Assembly (NCBI GenBank): GCA_026724425.1
Contig: JAIUCV010000083.1
Location: forward strand, 124,001 to 188,000
From: Erythrophleum ivorense
Taxonomy: Eukaryota > Streptophyta > Magnoliopsida > Fabales > Fabaceae
DNA: 64,000 nucleotides
Reading direction: 5' to 3'
Each line of letters opens with the position of its first letter. Position 1 is the stretch's first letter. The notes below the pieces were generated by a model. It was given only the letters and a program-made list of their open reading frames with translations, had not been told where the DNA came from and did no database searches. Of this stretch, positions 56,581 to 64,000 are shown piece by piece. The position numbers and the translations under genes are program-made.

Positions 56581-57900
56581 TGTAACATCCGTGAACCTGG
56601 AAGTTGTTTTGGAAGTGGTGTTGGACGATGCTAGGGGTTCGGGAGTAGTTGGCACATGCTCTTAGAGGTGTGAATTGAGGGTTGGCTGTACATGTTCTTG
56701 TTTGATTGTTGTGCAGTCGGTCTAAGGTTCAAGCATCGCGAAGAAAGTGTGTTAAATTCTTCTGAACGACTAGTATCGATCGACACCGGTTATCGGGTTT
56801 GATTTCCGGTTTAAAGTCGATCGATTTGCAATTGGAGTTGGTTTGGTCGATTGGTGTCGACCGACACCAAGGAAGGGTGTCGATCGACACCGGTTATTGA
56901 GAAATCGACCGGTTTGATTCAAGTCGGCTGGTTTTGTTCGGTTTGGGCAAGGGAAGCCCTAGGTCGCGAATAAAACACTGTACCCGCGTGAGAAAGCTCA
57001 CTTTTCGAGTTTCAGAGAGAAAAAGGTGATTCTAAGGTGATTTTGAGAGTTTGGAGGAGTTTTGTGGAGTTTCTGAGGCTTGTGGTTGTTGTTCCTTCTC
57101 CTTTTCTTCCTTTCAATCCGTTTTCAAGGTGAGTGCGTGACTGTAGGTCCGTTGAGCGTTAGAGATTATGTGATTTCGGATTTATGATGTGTTCTTGAGA
57201 TTGTTTATGCTGGATTTCGTGTTTTGATAGTATTGGGGCGTTGAAAACCCCTAGATTTTGTGTTATTGCGATTTTGGAATGTGATTTTCGTAGCTTCTGG
57301 TTTCTGGGCGTCGAGCCGGTGTCGAGCGACACTCGATGAGTGTCGATCGACACTCGGGAGGCTGGTGTCGGTCGACACCGACCTGGGTGTCAGGAAACGT
57401 GGGTGTTTCCTGACAGGGAGTTCATGTTGTTGTGGTTTAATGTTGAGCATTGTTATTGTCGTTGATTATTGTGATGTTTTGTCTAGTGTTTGACGTAATT
57501 GGCCTGTAGGCAGGATGATCCACTCACTAAGTATTTATGATAATACTTACGCATCTCTATTCCAATGTGATGCAGGTAACAGCAATGTTCTTCCGCGGAA
57601 AGAGACCGAGAGAAGAGGATGATGAGATTAGGAATTTGATTCTGGCTTTGTTGTTATGGTTGACCAGGAATTCGTGATGTTTAGGGTGTTAGTCTCTATT
57701 TCAATAATGTAGCAAACCTGGTGTTTAGGTTGCTTATTGGTTTATTGGTTTTATTGGTTATTTGTTGAACAATTATTTTATGATTTAATAATATTGGTTT
57801 CTTCCGCATTGTGTTGTTGAATTAGCTGTTGAGGATTAATATTTATGGGAATATTAATCTGGGCTAATTAATTATAAAAAAAAAAAGTTTGGTTGTTTCA
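56581..57900 (+). repeat. 3' LTR of chromovirus-2
   Basis: 1320 bp, with the same ends as 49556-50919 and fewer palindrome copies. Ends GGTTGTTTCA. Confidence 0.92.
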
Positions 57901-57904
57901 TATT

Positions 57905-59230
57905 GGTTCATGTATTTTGATGGATTTACAAATACTAGCTAAAATCCCCCTTTACTAGATTAATGATTTTAAAATCAACAAATTCAAAATACATGAACCA
58001 AAAAACTCCCATAAATTAATTTCAAAATCACACAAATTCTTTTTGTACATACACCAAAAGAAAAACATAAATATCAACAAACAAAACAACTTATTTTAAA
58101 ATCATTAATCTAATCACATTAATGATTTTAAAGATTTTTCCTGAAAAGCTTGAACAACCCATCTCGTGTCATCTTTTTTTCCAACAAAATGATAATAAAA
58201 AAAGAATTTTTATCCAATATGATCCAATTCTCAAACCACTCGCTATCATTTGTTGGACGACTACTTCAATACAAGTAACTGCAGAGTTGTACATTTTATG
58301 GTTCAATGATCTTAATAATGTGAGAATCTATTTTTCATATTAAAAAAAAATTATCTTGTGGCCTCTGAAACAGATGTAATCTAAAGCAATTTCTCTTTCT
58401 TTAAAATCATTAATCTAGTAAAGGGGGATTTTAGCTAGTATTTGTAAATCCATCAAAATACATGAACCAATAAACCCCCATAAATTAATTTCAAAATCAC
58501 ACAAATTCTTTTTGTACATACACCAAAATAAAAACATAAATATCAACAAACAAAACAACTTATTTTAAAATCATTAATCTAGTAAAGGGGGATTTTAGCT
58601 AGTATTTGTAAATCCATCAAAATACATGAACCAATAAACCCCCATAAATTAATTTCAAAATCACACAAATTCTTTTTGTACATACACCAAAAGAAAAACA
58701 TAAATATCAACAAACAAAACAACTTATTTTAAAATCATTAATCTAGTAAAGGGGGATTTTAGCTAGTATTTGTAATTAAATCCATCAAAATACATGAACC
58801 AATAAACCCCCATAAATTAATTTCAAAATCACACAAATTCTTTTTGTACATACACCAAAAGAAAAACATAAATATCAACAAACAAAACAACTTATTTTAA
58901 AATAATTAATCTAATAAAGAGGGATTTTAGCTAGGATTTGTAAATCCATCAAAATACATGAACCAATAAACCCCCATAAATTAATTTCAAAATCACACAA
59001 ATTCTTTTTGTACATACACCAAAAGAAAAACATAAATATCAACAAACAAAACAACTTATTTTAAAATCATTAATCTAATAAAGAGGGATTTTAGCTAGGA
59101 TTTGTAAATCCATCAAAATACATGAACCAATAAACCTTTCTAAATTAATTTCAAAATCACACAAATTCTTTTTGTACATACATCAAAAGATAAACATAAA
59201 TATCAACAAACAAAACAATTTATTTTAAAC
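57905..59230. repeat. Array of about 165-bp tandem repeats with an inverted head
   Basis: Units start near 58403, 58566, 58731, 58899 and 59063, each containing TAATCTAGTAAAGGGGGATT, TTAGCTAGTATTTGTAAATCC, ACATGAACCAATAAACCCC and ACAAATTCTTTTTGTACATAC. 57905-57974 is the reverse complement of 58404-58474, and 57990-58118 is another direct partial unit, so the left edge forms a hairpin-like fold. A unique AT-rich stretch (58130-58400), with no convincing gene, sits between head and array. I do not recognise the family. Confidence 0.85.
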
Positions 59231-59934
59231 CTAATGAGATCAAGAAGAAAATCAACTTAGTCATGATAAAATTAATCGAGAGACAGACTCGTAATGGTAG
59301 AGGCCAAAGAAAGAAGTGAGATTGATGATTTTTTTTATTTAAATTATTTTCAATAAATATAGTTAAAATATTTTAAATGGCAAAAAAAAATTACAGAATA
59401 TTTTATGTAACGAGTAAAAATTACAAAAATGACATCTTCTTATTTGTATGTTTGATTTGTGTGTTTTTTAAGTTGAGGGTTAAATTTGCAAAAGAAATAA
59501 TAGTTCGCGGGTTTTTTTGCAGAAAATATTTTTAAATTTGTGACAAATATAGCCAGGGGCTATATAGCGGGTGACTTTGGAGTTCAGGGGATTGACTTGC
59601 ATGTAATATAATTGAGGGTTTAATTTGCAAAAAAAAATTAGTTGGAGGGTTTTTTTGCACAAAACCCAATATAAAACCATAAAAAAATACGATCAGAAAC
59701 TATTAGACTGGAATTATAGGAATAACTAATAAGATAATCGAGGAATGAGGAATAAAAAGGTTGAAGAGATTCCTATTTATACAAGTAACACATGGAAAAG
59801 AAAAGAGAAAAAGTTCAATACTTTCTAAATATTTGATTTTACATTTTTATAATTGTGTACATTTTTAAATATAAATTATATATATTTTATATTTTTAGTG
59901 ATACTCTTATGAATATTTTACATATTTATAAATT
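59231..59934. other. AT-rich intergenic DNA
   Basis: No gene. Two imperfect copies, about 136 bp apart, of GAGGGTTxAATTTGCAAAA plus a GGGTTTTTTTGCA tail (59474-59525 and 59611-59663), on a low-complexity AT background. Confidence 0.5.
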
Positions 59935-60125
59935 TTATATTTTTGGTGATAAACCCATGGGTAACCCATTACCCTAATGGGTTTACCCGCTAAACCCATA
60001 GACTATTAGGGTCAACCCACTAAAACCCATTAATATCTATGGGTAAAAAAACTCGACCCAAACCCGCTAAAAATTTTCATGGACCGGGTTGACCCATGGG
60101 TAATTGACCCATTTGACACCCCTAA
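59935..60125. repeat. Possible end of a hAT/MITE-like element
   Basis: A region full of ACCCAT/ATGGGT words ending ATTTGACACCCCT. Plant non-autonomous transposons often end AGGGGTGTCAAATGGG in the other orientation. I could not find the opposite end. Confidence 0.3.
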
Positions 60126-60859
60126 AGTGAAGTCGCTCATATGGACTTTTTTTTATGACACATTAATAAGAACGTGTATAATCCATAATTTAGAGGTCTC
60201 GTCCTCATTCTGGAGAAGTTAGTTATGTGATTTTAATTTGTCTTAGCGTTTGGATTTAGCATGATTTGTCTCTGATGTGTGATTTGTGAAGGAGATTGCC
60301 ACTTATGTTATAATTGAGTTATTAAGTACAGATAATATACACGGTAAAGAAGATCCTTGTGTGTATGAAGAAGAATCAGTTTAGGTCCTTGCTAATGAAT
60401 GATTTTGTCTTCTCCTCTTGTAGCTGATGGTATGGTGATGCCTTCTTGGCTTAAAGTAGCTAAAAATAGATAGGATTGTTTTGTAGAGACCTTTTCTTGC
60501 ATTGTTAGGATTGTTTTCAAGATATTTCTTTGTGTCATCAAATATGTTAGCTAAAAATGTTTCATCTGTTTTTTTCTTTGTGGTTTGTATTGATTTGAAA
60601 AATAATATGCTAAATAAGGAAATCTCTCTTAATTTTCGTTTTTCATTAAATAGAATCCAAAGCTGATACAGTATTAGAGGGGGGAGAGAGAGAAAGAGAG
60701 ATGAGTGACAAAATAGACAAAAACAGAACAATGCCTTCAATGTTCATGTGGTGAAAACTTGAGCAAAAACTAGATAACCTTAAGAGAGAACAATATGAAA
60801 AGTGTTGAAATCCAAAATATAAAGTCTCGAGTAAACAATATATGAAAGCCTGTGCATCA
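60126..60859. other. Intergenic DNA downstream of the F-box gene
   Basis: 3' flank of the minus-strand F-box fragment. Open frames here are low-complexity and unsupported; no gene seen. Confidence 0.4.
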
Positions 60860-61095
60860 TTACATAAACTTCAGATTCTCCACATAGTCTATAAAGGTGT
60901 TAATACTTACATGATACTTAAACTCTTCAAATCCCTGAAAATCGAGTGTTGTAAAGGAATTCCTCTCGAGATTGTAGAAGTAAACGCGGAAAAGGTTTGG
61001 TCGGTTGTAGGGGTACGACGACATCACGATTTCACCTGAACCAGTCATTCCAACAAAACATTTCTCTTTAGTTGAAGTAGGAAATTCGTAAGTCT
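60860..61095 (-). pseudogene. F-box-associated (FBA) domain, C-terminal end, interrupted by a CACTA transposon
   Basis: The minus strand reads SETYEFPTSTKEKCFVGM, then GEIVMSSYPYNRP, VYFYNLERNSF and FQGFEEFKYHVSINTFIDYVENLKFM, stop at 60860. Arabidopsis F-box proteins with FBA domains end in this way (FYYNLERN.. TFLDHVEDVK). These proteins recruit substrates to SCF ubiquitin ligases. The coding sequence is cut at 61095/61096, where the CACTA terminus begins, so the N-terminal F-box part should be beyond the transposon, outside the window. Confidence 0.8.
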
Positions 61096-61108
61096 CACTA
61101 CAAGAAAA
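61096..61108 (+). repeat. CACTA terminal inverted repeat (left)
   Basis: CACTACAAGAAAA, the Brassicaceae CACTA consensus terminus. Confidence 0.92.
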
Positions 61109-62055
61109 TACAGTATTTATAGCATTGAACTATAGCGTTTAGTAAATTTCCGCTATAGTTGATATATGTTGGACTTTTATAGCGTTTGTAAATTAAGAAA
61201 CGCTATAATATGATAAGCGGGAAAATATTTTTAGTTGGCGCTTACCTTTTAAGTCTATCATAGCAATATATTATATTAAAAACGTTATAATAAAGTTAAC
61301 CGGGAATCTGAATTCATTTTGCCTCTAAAAAAAATTAGAAACTTAAAAAAAACTAAAAAACAGACGGAAAAAAAAAACCCCTTTTCACTTATCCCTTTCT
61401 CTCATCTTCGTCGATCTCCGATCTCGTCGGCAATTTTACAGTTCAGATCCCTAACTCTTGTAATCTCCGACCTCTCATTCTTTATTCGATTTACGAATAA
61501 ACCTTTCAATCGACATATTCATCAGTCTGAATCTAATTGTTGTGATCGAAATTGACATTGAAGGTAAACTTGTGTTTGGGAAATCGTTAATTGTAATGAT
61601 TTTGTGTTTTTACATCTTGGGTTGTTAGTAGTTTAGTTTGGGTTTTTGATTAAGATTCTTTCTCGGTTTTCCATTTCAAGTTTCGTGGTCTGTTGTTTCT
61701 TTTGAATTTGTGTATTTGATATGTACTTTGTTTGTTAATGCAGACTACATTTCTCACATAGAAGACCAACAAGGTATACAGTTATATATTTCGGTTCAGT
61801 TTTTATATTTTCAGTTACAGAGTTTTGTTGTAAAGATTGTTGCATCTTGTACTTGTCTTTTATTTTATTTTATAGATTTGTGTATCTGTGAAGCTTCCGA
61901 TTTCTCCATACCTGCAAAGTAAGCTGTTTTCTCTACCATTTTTTTTTGGTTGGTTCTACTGTGAGTGAGCGTGAAAGTAGTTTGATTTTTTGATCATTAA
62001 ACCTATATTATCACATATATATCTGGTGGTGGAGCTGGGGTCATATCGGTGTATT
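61109..62055 (+). promoter_or_regulatory. Subterminal repeats and 5' region of the CACTA element
   Basis: 61109-61300 holds four or more TATAGCG-type motifs, where the element's own DNA-binding protein (TNP1/TNPA role in the family) would bind. The rest is leader-like sequence with probable 5'-UTR introns and no supported gene. Confidence 0.55.
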
Positions 62056-64000
62056 ATGGACAAGACATGGGTTTGGCTTCCAAGGTATGTATCTGAGGTT
62101 TTTGTTGTCAATGATTGGTTGATTAAAATAAACGTGATTTTGAACTTTGGTAATTGTATTGACTTTTAGGACTAGCCTTGAGTATGAACAAGGAACTAGA
62201 AAGTTTGTTACTGCATCAGCAATGAGTATGGGTAATGCGCAAGAGATATTCTGTCCATGTATCGATTGCCGCAATGTTTGCCATCAGCCGCTAGAGATAG
62301 TAGTAGATCATCTAGTGATCAGGGGTATGGATCAGAGGTATAAGAGGAATCAATGTTGGAGTAAGCATGGAGAGCAAAGAAATTCTGTGAAAGCTGATGT
62401 TCTGACTTCAGAATCTGAGGCATATGACTTGATTAGGACAGCTTTCTTTGACGGTGGAGATACTCAACAGCCTTCGCACCACAATGGAGTCGAATCTGAA
62501 GAGTGTGACAATACAGAAGAATCTCAGTTTGGGGAAAAGCTAAAAGATGCTGAAACTGCACTCTACTCAACATGTTACAAGTATACCAAAGTTTCTGCTA
62601 TAATGGTTCTTTATCGCATCAAAGTGAAGAGTGGGATGTCAGAGAATTATTTTGATCAGTTGTTGACTACAATTAAAGACATGCTTCCAGAAGATAATGT
62701 GCTTCCAAAGTCCACATATGAGATGAAAATTTTTTTGAAATTTTTTGGGTTTGGCTATGATCTTATTCACGCCTGCAAGAACGACTGTATCCTTTACAGG
62801 AAGCAGTTCGATGAGATGGAAACCTGTCCAAGATGTAGTGCTTCAAGGTGGGAATTGGATAAGCATAGTGGAGAAGAGAAAAAGGGGATTCCAGCAAAGG
62901 TCCTGAGGTATTTTCCGATTAAAGATAGATTTAAGAGGATGTTCAAATCAAAAAGGATGGCTGAGGATTTGCGTTGGCATTTCACCAACAGTAGTGAAGA
63001 TGGTACAATGCGACATCCAGTGGACTCTATTACCTGGGCTCAAGCGAATGATAAATGGCCCGTGTTCGCAGCTGAACCACGAAACCTTCGACTTGGCCTT
63101 TCTACAGATGGTATGAACCCTTTCTCTATACAAAACACCAAGTACAGTACATGGCCTGTCTTGCTAGTTAACTATAACTTGCCGCCAACTATGTGTATGA
63201 AGGCCGATAACATCATGTTGACTATGTTGATCCCTGGTCCAACTGCACCAAGCAACAACATTGATGTTTATTTAGCCCCACTTATAGATGATTTAAAAGA
63301 ATTGTGGAATGAAGGTATGGAGGTGTATGATTCGTATATGAAAGAGAAATTCACCCTTAGGGCTTTGTTAATGTGGACCATCAGTGATTATCCAGCTTTA
63401 GGAACATTATCTGGATGTAAAGTGAAGGGGAAGCAAGCTTGTAACGTTCGTGGAAAGGATACACCTAGTAGGTGGTTGAAGTTTAGTCGAAAGTATGTCT
63501 ATTTGGGAAATAGAAAGCGTCTCAGGCCTGGACATCCTTACAGACGCAAGAAGAGATGGTTTGATAACACTGTAGAAGAAGGGAATGCAAAGCGAATTCA
63601 AACTAGAGCTGAAATTTTTGAGATATTAAAGGACTTCAGAAATGATTTTGGAAGACCTTTGGACAAGAAAAGCAAAAGAAAAAGGTCTGAGGTATGTGGA
63701 GATGATGTCGTCTCAGAGGAGGAATATGAAGAAGATACTGATCAATGGCATTGGAAGAAACGGTCAATCTTCTTTGATCTACCTTATTGGAAGGTTAGTA
63801 TATCTCAAAAGCAATTTTTATGCGTTCGAAACGTATTATATAGGCTGATATTTGTATTTATCATGTCCTAGGATATGCTTGTGCGTCATAACATTGATGT
63901 GATGCATGTGGAAAAAAACGTATTTGATGCTATATTATCTACCCTAATGCAAACAAACAAGTCCAAAGACGGTTTGAAGGCCAGAAAAGACTTGGAAGAC
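62056..64000 (+). CDS. TNP2-like CACTA transposase, N-terminal and central part (runs off window)
   Basis: Exon 1 62056-62084 (MDKTWVWLP), exon 2 62170-63793, exon 3 from 63872, GT-AG borders. The first exon and the join to RTSLEYEQGTRKFV match the usual TNP2 start, a better choice than the ATG at 62147 in the intron. The transposase-associated domain CPCIDCRNVCHQPL is followed by KHGEQ; then come the transposase_21 core (CPRCSASRWE, MRHPVDSITWAQ, LGLSTDGMNPF, STWPVLLVNYNLPP, SGCKVKGKQAC) and HNIDVMHVEKNVFD in exon 3. No stop or frameshift in about 590 visible codons, so the element may be active. TNP2 cuts element ends in the nucleus. Confidence 0.92.

Larger units (their letters stand above)
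49556..57900 (+). mobile_element. Chromovirus-2: Tekay/Del-like Ty3/gypsy element inserted in EMC3-3
   Basis: LTRs 49556-50919 and 56581-57900 begin TGTAACATCCGTGAACC and end GTTTCA. Initiator-Met primer site at 50923, purine tract GTGGGGGAGAAT before the 3' LTR. Gag, protease, RT, RNase H, integrase and a C-terminal chromodomain are in one frame, broken by an intron-like segment and one stop. The LTRs differ by many substitutions and by a 44-bp length difference, so this element is older than chromovirus-1. Flanks TTGAT (left) and TATTG (right) do not match, so there is no recognisable target duplication. Confidence 0.93.
61096..64000 (+). mobile_element. CACTA (En/Spm) transposon, left part
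   Basis: Begins with the CACTACAAGAAAA terminus, followed by subterminal repeats of TATAGCG/CGCTATA in both orientations (61120-61225), a layout typical of CACTA elements, and contains a TNP2-type transposase. The right end is outside the window, so the 3-bp target duplication cannot be checked. Confidence 0.92.

Noticed and set aside
57901..57974. Helitron end (CTAG-rich hairpin)
   Set aside because: No TC start, no CTRR end with preceding hairpin in the right order; only a palindromic repeat head can be supported.
58122..58343. 73-codon plus-strand frame between tandem repeat blocks
   Set aside because: Begins inside a repeat unit and shows no recognisable domain.
60381..60740. 119-codon minus-strand frame
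   Set aside because: Leu/Phe- and Lys-rich translation of low-complexity sequence downstream of an F-box gene; no motif recognised.
1..64000. tRNA, rRNA or known small-RNA genes
   Set aside because: None recognised on reading; only primer binding sites complementary to tRNA 3' ends were seen.

Overview
This is a stretch of plant nuclear chromosome, almost certainly from a Brassicaceae species. The genes have short GT-AG introns, the host proteins are close to Arabidopsis ones (UBA1, EMC3, Yae1-domain protein, type I DnaJ, F-box-associated domain), and the transposons are typical of the family (MULEs carrying DUF1985/Ulp1 genes, Athila-type and chromovirus LTR elements, CACTA). I saw no bacterial, organellar, rRNA or tRNA genes. 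Most of the window is transposon sequence. I cannot name the species from sequence alone.

Layout. (1) 1-2572: the 5' half of an ordinary ubiquitin-activating enzyme E1 gene (UBA1-like, minus strand), cut by the window edge. (2) About 3.4-10.9 kb: a Mutator-like element (MULE-1) with an apparently intact MURA transposase, a DUF1985 gene and a small Cys/coiled-coil gene, between weak inverted ends. (3) About 11.3-31.2 kb: a second, broken MULE (MULE-2) with a truncated MURA exon facing a DUF1985-Ulp1 protease pseudogene tail to tail. Its intron is filled with a 13-bp minisatellite and holds a non-autonomous Athila-type LTR element (15090-29079, target duplication gaagt). That element's right LTR in turn holds a very young chromovirus (21894-28360, target duplication accat, LTRs almost identical). 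The order of insertion is therefore directly readable. (4) 31244-36349: a second Athila-type element that starts with an LTR but has lost its 3' end. (5) 36350-49555: a scrambled cluster of host genes. The 5' half of a DnaJ gene is followed by five copies of a Yae1-domain gene, three of EMC3 and three DnaJ C-terminal scraps, arranged as nested inverted repeats with arms of about 3.75 kb. EMC3 and YAE1 are head to head across a 266-bp intergenic promoter in three copies. (6) 49556-57900: a Tekay/Del-like chromovirus inserted in an EMC3 exon. It has an intron-like segment between gag and protease and one nonsense codon in pol. (7) 57905-59230: an array of 165-bp tandem repeats with an inverted head. 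(8) 60860-64000: the end of an F-box-associated gene interrupted by a CACTA element whose TNP2-type transposase runs off the right edge.

Functional reading. UBA1 is probably the only unquestionably functional host gene here. YAE1 copy A keeps a complete set of exons but has lost the shared EMC3/YAE1 promoter, while the other copies are truncated or have lost the exon-1 splice donor. All EMC3 copies and the DnaJ gene look non-functional as full proteins. The most unusual structures are the multi-kilobase palindromic gene cluster, the promoter/exon shuffling of DnaJ and YAE1, the intron-like gag/protease junction of the chromovirus, and the approximately 200-bp hairpin made of minisatellite units in MULE-2.
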